Position numbers and translations under genes: made by a program. From Pseudomonas fluorescens (GTDB taxonomy: Bacteria > Pseudomonadota > Gammaproteobacteria > Pseudomonadales > Pseudomonadaceae), in NCBI RefSeq assembly GCF_001708445.1, contig NZ_CP015637.1, positions 4,465,001-4,529,000 on the forward strand: a DNA stretch of 64,000 nucleotides, given 5' to 3'. Position 1 is the first letter of the stretch. Each line of letters starts with the position of its first letter. This document shows, in pieces, positions 21,159 through 30,072 of this stretch. A model generated the notes under the pieces. It saw nothing but the letters and a program-made list of their open reading frames with translations, searched no databases and was not told the DNA's origin.

Positions 21159-21266
21159 AATGCTCAAGCGCCTGCAAAACTCTATCGATATTTCCCCAGC
21201 AAAGAGGCACTGATAGACCGCGTGTACGACGAGGTATATCAGTGGGATTCCTCGTGTTCGCGTTAA
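21159..21266 (+). pseudogene. TetR-family N-terminal fragment
   Basis: An open frame of 35 codons contains KLYRYFPSKEALIDRVYDEVYQ, which matches the end of the TetR helix-turn-helix and start of helix 4 (xLYRYFPSKEAL). No start, no effector domain, stop soon after. It lies between the LysR gene and the molybdenum hydroxylase gene, so a TetR regulator was probably once present. The next 120 nt show nothing recognisable. Confidence 0.5.
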
Positions 21267-21389
21267 CGGGTTGCTGCATGAGCGCCAGGCGCTCATGAGC
21301 GTGCGCGTGGCTACCGATTCAGACGTTTCGCCGGCATCGGCTGGCTGACTTGTGGCCGAAGGGCATAAAGTCGACACCGCCCGGATCGG

Positions 21390-23645
21390 TCATGACTCCA
21401 GCGCCTCCTGCCAGCCACGTCGCGCCAGCGGCAGATCGAGCAAGCGCTTGCCGGTGGCATCGTTGATGGCATTGCCCAGTGCTGCGGCCATGGGGCCCTG
21501 GACGATTTCCGCCGCACCAAGAAATGGCTGATCCGGCTGATCAATCAGGTGGACCTCGACCTGTTGCGGCAAATCCGGAAAACGCATGATCGGATAGCCG
21601 CTCCAGTCGAAGCTGTGTATGCCACTGGCGTCATAGAGGATTCGCTCATAGAGCGTCCAACTGGCGGACTGCACGATGCCACCCTGGATCTGATTGAGCA
21701 GCCCGTCGGGGCTGACAATTTGCCCCACGTCGACGGCGGCGACAACGCGATCAATCGTCACCTGTCCAGTCTGGCGCTGCACATGCAACTGCACGGCGAT
21801 TGCGCAGTAACCCATGATGTTTTTGTAGCGGGCAAAGGCAAAGCCGACTCCGCTGCCGGGGCCCGTTGCTTTTTGCGGCCAGCGGAACTCAGCGGCCACG
21901 CGCTCCACCACCGCCCGTGCTCGCGGATCGCTCAAGTGATTCAGGCGAAATTGTACCGGGTCGACGGTGGCCCTGGCCGCCAGTTCATCGACGGTGCTCT
22001 CGATGGCGAAGATGTTGATATGGGCACCGAGCGAACGCATGGCCGAGGTCCTGAATGGCATGGTCAGTACAAAGTTAAGATCGACCTTCAGGTTGGGGAT
22101 CTCATACAACGGAACGGCATTGCGGTCGCCGTCGCCTTCGGGCTGAGCGATCGGTACCGACGGTGCCGGGGTGAAGGGATTGGCCAACAGCCACGCCGGC
22201 AACAGGCGCCCGGCGTTGACGATACGTTCGTTGTGCGGCGTACTCCAGAGTTCGTATGTCCAGTCGCGAAGCCGCCCGCTGTCGTCCAGTCCTGCTTCCA
22301 CTTCGGCAAGCATGGCCGAGCTGTAGGGCTCCCAGAGATTTTCCTGTTCGCGCATCCATTGCACCCGTATCGGCTTGCCGGGAATGGCCATGGCGATCAG
22401 CGCGGCGTCGGCGGCGGCGTCATCGGCGCCGTTGTGGCCATAGCAACCGGAGCCTTCAGCGTGGATGCACCGCACCTGAGCCACCGGCAGGCCGACCATC
22501 TCGGCGATACCCGCACGCAATGGATAGACACCTTGAGAGTGGGTCCACACGGTCAGTGTGCCATCCTTGAACCAGGCCACTGCGCAGGAGGGGCCGATGG
22601 AGCCGTGCATCAGGTATTGCTTGGTCACCCGGGCCTTGTAGGCGTGTGGTGTCGGTTGCGGGAGGTCACCCTTGGCACTCACCGGGTAGCGTCGCGCCGG
22701 CAATTCGGTGAGGAGTTGATGGATGTGTGTCGAGTCGGGCAGCGGGTTACCTGCTGTCCAGCGGGCCGTGGCATAGCCCTCGCGCATTGCTTTGACCGCC
22801 AGCCATTCATCGGTGGCGACCACGGCAAGGTAGCTGCCGTTGCGGATCAGTTTCACCTCGCCGGGCAGTTTCCCGAGGGCGGCCTCGTCAATCTCCAGAA
22901 GCTGACTGCCGCGCCGGGGTGGCCGTATCACGCGGGCATGCAGCATATCGGGCAGGCGCATATCCTGCACGTAGGCTGCACCGCCGCTGACTTTGGCCGG
23001 GATGTCCAGTCGAGGCAGTGATTGGCCGATCAGGGTGAAACGGCTGGCTGGCTTGAAGGGCGAGTTGGCCGATGCAAAACGATGCAGTTGGACCCCTGCC
23101 ACGGCTTGTGCGTAGGTCATGCTGCGGCCTTGCGCATCGTAGATCACCGCGTCCCGCGTGGTCAGGCTGTCGACGTTGAGGTGCCATTGCCGTGCCGCGG
23201 ACTCGAGCAATAATTGACGCACCTGGGCCGCGGCGTTGAACAGCGCGGTGCCGCTGTCGACGATCGTATGGCTGCCGGCGGTATACCCTTCATTGGGGGT
23301 CAGTGCGGTGTCGGCGGTGAGAAAACGGATGAGCGTGGGCGGTACTTCCAGCCGCTCGGCGGCGATCTGCAGGAGCGCAGTTTTGACGCCAGTGCCCAGT
23401 TCCACTTTGCCGGTGTAGACGGTGATGCCATCTTTCGCATCAATGCGGATCCAGGCGTCCAGGTGAGGAGTGGCGCGCAGGCTGCCCGGCAGGTCGGGGG
23501 CGAGGATCTCTGTCCCCAAGGTGTCTACTTCAGTGTCGGCGAAGGCGCGAGGAATGGCCGGGAGCAGTGCGAACCCCATCACCAATGCGCCATTTATCAT
23601 GAAGGCGCGGCGGCTCAGATCGACTTTTTGCGTTGAGGTTTTCAT
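21390..23645 (-). CDS. Tat-exported molybdopterin-binding dehydrogenase large subunit
   Basis: 751 residues from the ATG at 23645. Begins with a Tat signal (SRRAFMINGALVMGFALLP...AFA), then the xanthine-oxidase/IorB-type molybdenum domains: SGGAAYVQDMRLPDMLHARVIRPP, the duplicated second half, and GAAEIVQGPMAAALGNAINDATG near the end with the catalytic glutamate. Similar in layout to isoquinoline 1-oxidoreductase beta subunit and membrane-bound aldehyde dehydrogenases. Overlaps the [2Fe-2S] gene by 4 nt. Hydroxylates an N-heterocycle or oxidises an aldehyde; which one cannot be told from sequence. Confidence 0.9.
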   Translation of the reverse strand: MKTSTQKVDLSRRAFMINGALVMGFALLPAIPRAFADTEVDTLGTEILAPDLPGSLRATPHLDAWIRIDAKDGITVYTGKVELGTGVKTALLQIAAERLEVPPTLIRFLTADTALTPNEGYTAGSHTIVDSGTALFNAAAQVRQLLLESAARQWHLNVDSLTTRDAVIYDAQGRSMTYAQAVAGVQLHRFASANSPFKPASRFTLIGQSLPRLDIPAKVSGGAAYVQDMRLPDMLHARVIRPPRRGSQLLEIDEAALGKLPGEVKLIRNGSYLAVVATDEWLAVKAMREGYATARWTAGNPLPDSTHIHQLLTELPARRYPVSAKGDLPQPTPHAYKARVTKQYLMHGSIGPSCAVAWFKDGTLTVWTHSQGVYPLRAGIAEMVGLPVAQVRCIHAEGSGCYGHNGADDAAADAALIAMAIPGKPIRVQWMREQENLWEPYSSAMLAEVEAGLDDSGRLRDWTYELWSTPHNERIVNAGRLLPAWLLANPFTPAPSVPIAQPEGDGDRNAVPLYEIPNLKVDLNFVLTMPFRTSAMRSLGAHINIFAIESTVDELAARATVDPVQFRLNHLSDPRARAVVERVAAEFRWPQKATGPGSGVGFAFARYKNIMGYCAIAVQLHVQRQTGQVTIDRVVAAVDVGQIVSPDGLLNQIQGGIVQSASWTLYERILYDASGIHSFDWSGYPIMRFPDLPQQVEVHLIDQPDQPFLGAAEIVQGPMAAALGNAINDATGKRLLDLPLARRGWQEALES

Positions 23646-24106
23646 ACCTTGCCCCCTTGCGCGATGACCGACTTGATAGCGGCGAGGATTCGCACATGGG
23701 TGCCGCAGCGGCACAAGTTGGGTGCCATGTGGCGACGGATCGTTTCATCGTCCGGATGGGGGTTGGCTTCCAATAGCGCCTGTGCGCGGACGATCATTCC
23801 GGCGATGCAATAGCCGCACTGGGCCGCCTGTTCCTCGATAAAGGCTTTCTGCAAGGCACCCGGTTGGTCAGCGCTGCCGAGGCTCTCGACCGTGCGCACC
23901 GATTTGCCCGCCAGCGCACCGCAGGGCGTCAGGCAGGAAAACACCGGTTTGTCGTTCACTAGCACCGTGCAGGCGCCACATTGACCCAGACCGCAGCCGT
24001 ATTTGGCGCCGTTGAGCCCCACTTGATTGCGCAAGGCATACAGCAGGGGCATGTCGTCCGCGATGTCCAGTTCGTGAGTCTTGCCGTTGATATCGAGTGT
24101 GATCAC
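23642..24106 (-). CDS. [2Fe-2S] small subunit of the molybdenum dehydrogenase
   Basis: 154 residues. Plant-type cluster ligands YGCGLGQCGACTVLVNDKP with a fourth Cys in SCLTPC, and the second cluster CGYCIAG...LCRCGTH in a helical domain. This is the IorA/XdhA-type small subunit that carries electrons from molybdenum to the acceptor. No own signal peptide, so it probably leaves the cell as a complex with the Tat-bearing large subunit. Overlaps both neighbours by 4-5 nt. Confidence 0.93.
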   Translation of the reverse strand: MITLDINGKTHELDIADDMPLLYALRNQVGLNGAKYGCGLGQCGACTVLVNDKPVFSCLTPCGALAGKSVRTVESLGSADQPGALQKAFIEEQAAQCGYCIAGMIVRAQALLEANPHPDDETIRRHMAPNLCRCGTHVRILAAIKSVIAQGGKV

Positions 24107-25377
24107 GGTTGCTGCTCCTGAGCCCGAATGCTTTTGATGGTCTTATCGAGATCCGTCCAGGGACGGTTCGCGCAACTTTGGTTGCGCAAGTACTCGGCAA
24201 GTGCAGCCACATGGGTGTCGTCCAGGCTAGGGGCGAAGGCAGGCATGTAGTGGCTGGAAGCGGCGCTGGACATGGGGATGCCCTGCAGGATGGTCTGGAT
24301 CAAATTGCGTGGCGAGTCCTCCATCACCGCCGAGGTGTTCGCCAGCGCCGGCCGCGATTCAATGACGCGCATCGGCGCCGCGCCGCCGTGGCAACTCGCG
24401 CAGGCGCCGTCGAACAATGAGGCGCCCATAAGTGCTCTGGCGCTGGGCTTGACCCCAGAAGTGCAGGGCGGCGATGGGGCATCCGATGAGGTTTTCTTGA
24501 GGTCGAGAATGTACTGCGCGATGGCATGGGCATCTTCCGTCGGCAATTGCGCGATGCTCAGACTGACCGGCAACATCGGGCCCGCTGCTGCGCCGTGTCC
24601 TTCGGCGACCTCGCCCGTCAGATAGGCGACCAACTGGGCTTCGTTCCAGGGGTGTTGCGCCTCGGTCATTCCGCGCAGGGCAGGGGCTGTCCAGCCGTCG
24701 ACGACACCACCGTTGAACCGTTCGCTGCTTTTTTCCCCGCCAATCAGATTCAGGGGCGAATGGCAGGATGAACAATGTCCCGCTCCCTCGACCAGGTAGC
24801 GTCCGCGGTTCCATTGTGCTGACTGGTTGGGAAGTGGCTCCAGCGGATCTCCATGCAGGAACAACAAGTTCCAGAAGGACACCAGCGGACGGAAGTTCAT
24901 GGGGAAGACCATATGGTTCTGCGGCGCGGTGTATGTGATCGGGTCCACGCTCATCAGGTAGGCATAGGCGTCGGCGATATCGGCGTCGCTCATCTTTCGA
25001 TAATGCACGTAGGGGAACGCCGGATAGAGGAAATGGCCGTCACGCGCGATGCCTTCACGCATGGCCCGTTCAAAGGCGTCCAGCGACCACTTTCCGATAC
25101 CGGACTCCGGGTCCGGTGTAATGTTGGTGGTGAAGAGGGTTCCGAAAGGCGTTACCAGCGGCAAACCGCCGGCCATGTAGGCGCCTCCTGGCCGTGTGTG
25201 ACAGACCGCACAGTCTCCGGCTTCGACGACGCGGCGGCCTCTGTCCAGGGTTTCGCGATCGGCATTCAGGGGCTGGCTGACCGTGGCAATTTCCGGCCTC
25301 CACATCATCCAGAACGCAAACCCTAACCCCACGACGCCGATCGCCAGAACGACACCGATGATCGTTTTGCGCTTCAT
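24103..25377 (-). CDS. Membrane-anchored triheme cytochrome c
   Basis: 424 residues: an N-terminal membrane anchor (TIIGVVLAIGVVGLGFAFWMMW), then three CxxCH heme sites, CAVCH near 57, CSSCH near 204 and CASCH near 329, each followed by a distal methionine region. Same family as the cytochrome subunits of alcohol, gluconate and aldehyde dehydrogenases. It would take electrons from the [2Fe-2S] subunit to the respiratory chain, replacing the FAD subunit of soluble xanthine dehydrogenases. First gene of the minus-strand operon. Confidence 0.93.
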   Translation of the reverse strand: MKRKTIIGVVLAIGVVGLGFAFWMMWRPEIATVSQPLNADRETLDRGRRVVEAGDCAVCHTRPGGAYMAGGLPLVTPFGTLFTTNITPDPESGIGKWSLDAFERAMREGIARDGHFLYPAFPYVHYRKMSDADIADAYAYLMSVDPITYTAPQNHMVFPMNFRPLVSFWNLLFLHGDPLEPLPNQSAQWNRGRYLVEGAGHCSSCHSPLNLIGGEKSSERFNGGVVDGWTAPALRGMTEAQHPWNEAQLVAYLTGEVAEGHGAAAGPMLPVSLSIAQLPTEDAHAIAQYILDLKKTSSDAPSPPCTSGVKPSARALMGASLFDGACASCHGGAAPMRVIESRPALANTSAVMEDSPRNLIQTILQGIPMSSAASSHYMPAFAPSLDDTHVAALAEYLRNQSCANRPWTDLDKTIKSIRAQEQQP

Positions 25378-25727
25378 CGCCTTACCTCTCGAGCTGAATT
25401 AACGACAGATTTTTCAATCCGCCGCGTGCGATGGGCGTACGGCGATTTTCCATGACGTGAGCTTAGAGAGGGCGCTTGTGATGGAGTACCCCATCAAGGC
25501 GCAACGCTACATTGCGCCAGGCGCAACGGTGACCGAATCAACAACCGTTAACTCGCGCAGCGTGCGCCTGTGTCCAAAGACAGGCGCTCAAGGACCGTGG
25601 CGCGCCGAAGGCGTGATCGGCGCATCGTTGCGTTTTGCGAAAAGCTACGTTGTGCAACCGACGGATTCTCTGGCGGCGCTCCGGCCCCTACCTTGGGGGG
25701 GGGAAACACTCAACCACGGAGACCGTC
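25378..25727. promoter_or_regulatory. Divergent promoter region with nested palindromes
   Basis: 350 bp between the cytochrome and DsbA-like genes. Contains GGCGCAA (25498-25504), TTGCGCC (25512-25518) and GGCGCAA (25520-25526): two overlapping perfect inverted repeats sharing the middle arm. A further repeat GCGCCTGT/ACAGGCGC lies at 25564-25587. These are likely operators for one of the island LysR proteins. The ORF that runs through the region has no recognisable product. Confidence 0.55.
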
Positions 25728-26372
25728 ATGAGTTTGCACTCATCCACAATTCAAGTGACTTACGACTTCATCTGCCCATGGTGCTGGATCGGTGAGGAAC
25801 ATCTCGAACGCGCTCTGGCTGCTTCGGGTTTATCAACGGACCGCCCCATCGGCTTCCTGCCTTATCAGTTGAACCCTGACATGCCCGTTCAAGGCATGGA
25901 TCGCAAAGTCTATCGCTCTGGCAAATTCGGCAGTTGGGCACGTAGCCAGGCGATGGACGCACAGGTCACCCACGCGGGTAAGGCGGTCGGGCTTGAGTTC
26001 GATTACGAGCGAGTCAAAAAAACGCCCAACACCCTGGCCGCGCATCGGTTGGTATGGCGCGAGCAACAGGCGGGTCGAGACGCGTCGACGCTGGTCAAGG
26101 CCATTTTCAAGGCGTACTTCGGCGAGGGGCGGGATATCGGCGACCTCACGATACTGGCCGACATCGCCGCCGAAACCGGGCAGGACCGAGCGGTTATTGT
26201 CGACTTTCTCAAGTCCGATGAAGGCACGGCTGAAGTCTTGAAGCTCGAAGCCCAAACCAAGGCATCCGGTGTGCGCTCGGTGCCCAGCATTCAGATCGCA
26301 GATGACGTGATCAGTGGCGCCCAGCCCGTCGAAATAATGACCCGGATACTGAAACGAAGCGAAGCCGCTTAA
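25728..26372 (+). CDS. DsbA-family oxidoreductase (FrnE-like)
   Basis: 214 residues from the ATG at 25728 (CGGAGA upstream). Thioredoxin fold with CPWC at about residues 18-21, no signal peptide, and C-terminal VRSVPSIQIADDVISGAQPVEIM with the cis-proline loop. The DSBA/FrnE group includes cytoplasmic isomerases and dithiol oxidoreductases near aromatic-degradation genes. First of three co-oriented genes (spacing 37 and 52 nt). Substrate unknown. Confidence 0.88.
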   Translation: MSLHSSTIQVTYDFICPWCWIGEEHLERALAASGLSTDRPIGFLPYQLNPDMPVQGMDRKVYRSGKFGSWARSQAMDAQVTHAGKAVGLEFDYERVKKTPNTLAAHRLVWREQQAGRDASTLVKAIFKAYFGEGRDIGDLTILADIAAETGQDRAVIVDFLKSDEGTAEVLKLEAQTKASGVRSVPSIQIADDVISGAQPVEIMTRILKRSEAA

Positions 26373-26409
26373 GGCGTTTTTCCAATCCCTATTCATTCAG
26401 GAAATCATC

Positions 26410-27522
26410 ATGACTCATCACTTGTTCAGCCCGATCAAACTTGGCCAACTCACCCTCAAGCACCGCGTCGCCATGGCGCCTCTGACTCGTTCGCGGGCGG
26501 GGCAACCTGGCAACGTACCGACATCGATGAACGTCGAGTACTACCGTCAGCGTGCCAGTGCCGCATTGATCATTACCGAGGCTACGCAGATTTCGCAGCA
26601 GGGCCAGGGTTACGCCTGGACCCCCGGCATCCATAGCGACGAGCAGATCCAGGGCTGGAAGGCGGTCAGCGAGGCCGTGCACGCAGAAGGCGGGCGCATT
26701 TTCCTGCAGCTCTGGCATGTGGGGCGAGTGTCGCACCCGGTGTTCCAGCCCAACGGCGGCTTGCCGGTGGCGCCCACCGCGCAACCGGTACCCGGCAAGA
26801 CCTTCATACTCAATGAAGAGGGCGAGGGCGTATGGGGTGATGTACCTGTCCCTCAAGCGCTGGACATTCCAGGAATCGAAGCGATCGTTGCCGACTTCCG
26901 CAAGGCCGCTCGCAACGCGATCCTGGCGGGTATGGACGGTGTGGAAATTCACGCCGGCAATGGTTACCTGCTCGACCAATTCATCAACAGCGCCAGCAAT
27001 CAGCGAAGTGATCGCTACGGTGGAAGTATCGAAAACCGTGCCCGGTTGCTGCTTGAAGTCGTGGACGCCGTGACCGCGCAAGTAGGCGCCGAACGCGTAG
27101 CTGTCCGCCTGACACCGATGGGACGTTTCATGGGGATGGGCGATGACACCCCGGAACAAACCTTTGGCTACATCGCATCCCGGCTCAATCACTGGAATCT
27201 CGCGTACCTGCACCTGGTAGAACCGATGATGGTTGGCACAGTGCTCGATGAAAGTAACGACCCACGCTGGGACGCGATCATCAAGCAACTGCGTAATGAC
27301 TTCCACGGCGTTCTGATGTTGGCGGGAGGCTACTCCGGCGAAACGGCCGAACAGGCCATTGCGCAGGGCCGTGCGGACCTCATCGCGTTTGGTCGCCCGT
27401 TCATTGCCAACCCCGACTTACCGGCTCGCTTGCGCGGTCGCAACGAACTCAACGTGGCTGACGGCAACAGCTTTTTTGGTGGCGACGCCAAGGGGTACAT
27501 CGACTATCCGGTGTTGGCATAA
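26410..27522 (+). CDS. Old yellow enzyme family alkene reductase
   Basis: 370 residues, FMN-dependent TIM barrel that reduces activated C=C bonds or nitro groups with NAD(P)H. N-terminal LFSPIKLGQLTLKHRVAMAPLTRSRA, the substrate pair as EIHAGNGYLLDQF, RYGGSIENRARLLLEV and the C-terminal ADLIAFGRPFIANPDLPARL are all standard for the NemA/XenB group. The usual second asparagine of H-x-x-N is present in HAGN. Cytoplasmic. Confidence 0.94.
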   Translation: MTHHLFSPIKLGQLTLKHRVAMAPLTRSRAGQPGNVPTSMNVEYYRQRASAALIITEATQISQQGQGYAWTPGIHSDEQIQGWKAVSEAVHAEGGRIFLQLWHVGRVSHPVFQPNGGLPVAPTAQPVPGKTFILNEEGEGVWGDVPVPQALDIPGIEAIVADFRKAARNAILAGMDGVEIHAGNGYLLDQFINSASNQRSDRYGGSIENRARLLLEVVDAVTAQVGAERVAVRLTPMGRFMGMGDDTPEQTFGYIASRLNHWNLAYLHLVEPMMVGTVLDESNDPRWDAIIKQLRNDFHGVLMLAGGYSGETAEQAIAQGRADLIAFGRPFIANPDLPARLRGRNELNVADGNSFFGGDAKGYIDYPVLA

Positions 27523-27574
27523 CGCAACGCTAAACCGCAGCCGGGGAAATCACCCGGCAACGAGGAGAAAGGTA

Positions 27575-28717
27575 ATGAAGCGTTCAGGTGTTCCGAAGGC
27601 CTTGGTCATTGGTGGTTCCCTGGGAGGGCTGTTCGCCGCCACGGCGTTGCGCGCGATTGGTTGGCAGGTCGATATTTACGAGCGATCCCCTGCGGCGATG
27701 GACAGTCGTGGCGGGGGCATCGTTTTGCAGGCGGATGTCCTGCACCATTTTCGCTATGCGGGCATTCATCCGGCAGGTGCGCTCGGCGTCCGGTCCCATG
27801 ATCGTCTCTATCTGGATCGAGTCGGTAGCATCGTGCATAAAGAGCCGATGCCGCAAACCCAGACGTCCTGGAATACGTTATACAGCGCATTATTTTCTGC
27901 GTTTCCTGCCGAGCATTATCACCGTGGCAAGACGTTGGTGGATCTGACCCAGAATGAGCACAGGGTGACTGCGACTTTTGCAGATGGCGGCAGTGCAGAG
28001 GGTGACCTGCTGATTGGTGCCGATGGCGCGGGTTCAACCGTACGAAGCATGGTGCTGCCTGGAGCGGTACCTACTTATTCGGGGTATGTGGTGTGGCGTG
28101 GGCTGGTCGATGAAGAGCAACTTCCAGACTTCGCCAAAACGCAGCTTTACGAGGACTTTGTTTTTCAACAGGACCCTGAATCGCTGATGCTGGAATACAT
28201 GGTCCCGGGCGTGAATGGCTCCGTTAATCCTGGCGAGCGTCGGTTCAATTGGCTGTGGTATTTGAAAGCTGCACAAGGGCCGGAACTGGACGCTGTGCTC
28301 ACTGACCGCAATGGCCATCGGCGTAGTCACTCCATTCCACCCGGGGCCTTGGCCACGGGGCAGGATGCTTACATTCGGGAAATGGGTGAGCGGCAGGCGA
28401 ACCCGGCTTTTCGGGAACTGATTCGCCAGACCAAGGATATTTTTGTGCAGGCGATCCTTGATCTCAACGTCCCGCAAATGGTGTTTGGCCGTGTGCTGTT
28501 GACGGGGGATGCCGCTTTTGTGCCGCGTCCTCATACCGCCGGAAGCACGGCCAAGGCCGCCCGCAATGCACTGTCCCTGGCGCAAACAATCGATGACAGC
28601 GGCGACCTCGATCATGCACTGCTGGCCTGGCAGCGACAGCAACTTGCAGAAGGCAAGCGCATGGCGGATTGGGGAGTGAATATGGGCAATCGGATCATGG
28701 GCATCGCGCAAGCCTGA
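27575..28717 (+). CDS. FAD-dependent aromatic monooxygenase
   Basis: 380 residues from the ATG at 27575, after GAGGAGAAAGGT; a longer in-frame ORF starting inside the previous gene is rejected. N-terminal FAD motif VIGGSLGGLFAATAL, middle LIGADGAGSTVRSMVLP (DG motif) and C-terminal LTGDAAFVPRPHTAGSTAKAA (GD motif). The PRPHTA(G/A)STAKAA form is shared with 2,6-dihydroxypyridine 3-hydroxylase-type enzymes, suggesting a hydroxylated heterocycle or phenol as substrate. Last gene of the plus-strand set. Confidence 0.9.
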   Translation: MKRSGVPKALVIGGSLGGLFAATALRAIGWQVDIYERSPAAMDSRGGGIVLQADVLHHFRYAGIHPAGALGVRSHDRLYLDRVGSIVHKEPMPQTQTSWNTLYSALFSAFPAEHYHRGKTLVDLTQNEHRVTATFADGGSAEGDLLIGADGAGSTVRSMVLPGAVPTYSGYVVWRGLVDEEQLPDFAKTQLYEDFVFQQDPESLMLEYMVPGVNGSVNPGERRFNWLWYLKAAQGPELDAVLTDRNGHRRSHSIPPGALATGQDAYIREMGERQANPAFRELIRQTKDIFVQAILDLNVPQMVFGRVLLTGDAAFVPRPHTAGSTAKAARNALSLAQTIDDSGDLDHALLAWQRQQLAEGKRMADWGVNMGNRIMGIAQA

Positions 28718-28924
28718 TGGGTGCGGTTCACACCGGCCAACCTGTACCTGCCCCGGGATGCCACTCTATTGATCAATCGGTTATTTGTCGTTTTTTGATT
28801 GTCATCCGATCAATTGTAGGGTCGCAGGCCTCTTTAATCAGGCCATTGAGCACAGCCATGCAAGATTCCCATTGCCTGGTCATGCACAGTCGCCACCTTT
28901 ACCTTTCGATTTCGGAGTCCGTTC

Positions 28925-29824
28925 ATGGACAAGTTGCTTGCGCTGAAAATGTTTGTCGAAACGGTACGCTGTGGGGGGTACTCATCTGCAGCGCGTAAGC
29001 TCGGCATCTCCACGTCGTCGGTGACGCGGCAGGTCGCGGGGCTGGAAAGTGAGTTGGGCGCCAGCCTGCTCAACCGCACCACGCGCAATACGAGCGTCAC
29101 AGTGGCGGGGCAGCACTATTTCGATAAGGCCGTGGCGATCCTGGAGGCCATCGATGAAGCGGATGCCGTCGTTGCCGATCGTGGCAGCGAAGCTCAGGGG
29201 CGTCTGCGGGTCAGTGTCCCGGTGGAGTTCGGCCGGCGAATCATCGCCCCGCACTTGGGGCGGCTGCTTGAACGCCATCCCGGTCTGGAAATCAGTCTCT
29301 TGCTGAGCGACGAGATCAGTGACCTGCTCAGCGAACAAATTGATGTGTCAGTACGTCTCGGTTCATCGGTTGTCAGTGACGACATCATCAGCAGGCAGTT
29401 GGGCGAGTTCCAGCGCTGGGTTGTGGCGAGTCCCGAATACCTGGCACGAACCGGACTGCCCCGACACCCTTGCGACTTGCTGGAGCACCAGTGCTTACGT
29501 TTCGATTACCGCATGGGCCACCACCAATGGACATTCCAGGGGGATGAGGACGTCATCCGCTTGAATGTGCAGGGACGGCTGCAAAGCAACAATGCCGACA
29601 TTCTGCGCGAGGCTGCCTTGGCCGGTGGCGGGGTGACGCTGTTGGCCGATTGGCTGGTACGTGAGGATGTCAGTGCAGGTCGGCTGACGCGGGTGTTGGA
29701 GCAATATGAGGTCAACCCAGGCAGTGCAAGCACCTGCATCAATGCGCTGTATCTGCCCAACCATCGTGGCTCCAGTCGCATCAATGTATTCATAGCGTTT
29801 CTTCAGGAAATAATCACGCCCTAA
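28925..29824 (+). CDS. LysR-family regulator (second copy)
   Basis: 299 residues. Helix-turn-helix MDKLLALKMFVETVRCGGYSSAARKLGISTSSVTRQVAGLESELG, followed by an effector-binding domain parallel to that of 20220-21152. Probably arose by duplication or was brought in from a close relative. Position at the end of the catabolic genes suggests it regulates the 25.4-28.7 kb set. Confidence 0.9.
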   Translation: MDKLLALKMFVETVRCGGYSSAARKLGISTSSVTRQVAGLESELGASLLNRTTRNTSVTVAGQHYFDKAVAILEAIDEADAVVADRGSEAQGRLRVSVPVEFGRRIIAPHLGRLLERHPGLEISLLLSDEISDLLSEQIDVSVRLGSSVVSDDIISRQLGEFQRWVVASPEYLARTGLPRHPCDLLEHQCLRFDYRMGHHQWTFQGDEDVIRLNVQGRLQSNNADILREAALAGGGVTLLADWLVREDVSAGRLTRVLEQYEVNPGSASTCINALYLPNHRGSSRINVFIAFLQEIITP

Positions 29825-30001
29825 GCGCGTCTCGTGCATCAGGCAAGACCGCGTTGCACATTTCCCCGCGTGCTTGAGTTCGTACAGTGGCATCCATCAA
29901 CTGCCCCCGGTCGTCAACGCAGCATCCCGCGGCCACTGACAAAAAATTTCGTTTAGAACAGGACGTCAGCATGACGCAGTTGGCAGCTCAAACAGTCTTA
30001 T
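29825..30001. other. Intergenic region at the right edge of the island
   Basis: About 180 bp between the LysR stop and the tRNA remnant. Only a short ORF of about 32 codons running into the tRNA remnant was seen; no motif recognised. Confidence 0.5.
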
Positions 30002-30057
30002 CGGGGTGGGCAAGGGTGCTAGGGGGGCGAGTGTTCGAATCACTCCGTCCCGACCAT
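30002..30057 (+). repeat. attR: degenerate tRNA-Pro copy carrying the 30-bp repeat
   Basis: 30028-30057 is identical to the 3' 30 nt of tRNA-Pro and its next base. Upstream, GGGTGCTAGGGG still matches the anticodon stem region (one extra base), and CGGGGTG resembles the acceptor start, but the D arm is missing. Total about 55 nt, so no cloverleaf is possible. It marks the right end of the island. Confidence 0.85.
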
Positions 30058-30072
30058 ATTTTTCAATGACTT

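Noticed and set aside
21549..23021. 490-codon open frame on the plus strand
   Set aside because: Antisense to the molybdenum dehydrogenase large subunit, no recognisable motif.
25457..25795. 112-codon frame in the island's divergent promoter
   Set aside because: No ribosome site of note, overlaps the DsbA-like gene start and spans the palindromes; regulatory DNA is the better reading.
30002..30057. Second functional tRNA-Pro
   Set aside because: Only about 55 nt; D arm and part of the anticodon arm missing, so no cloverleaf. Treated as attR remnant.
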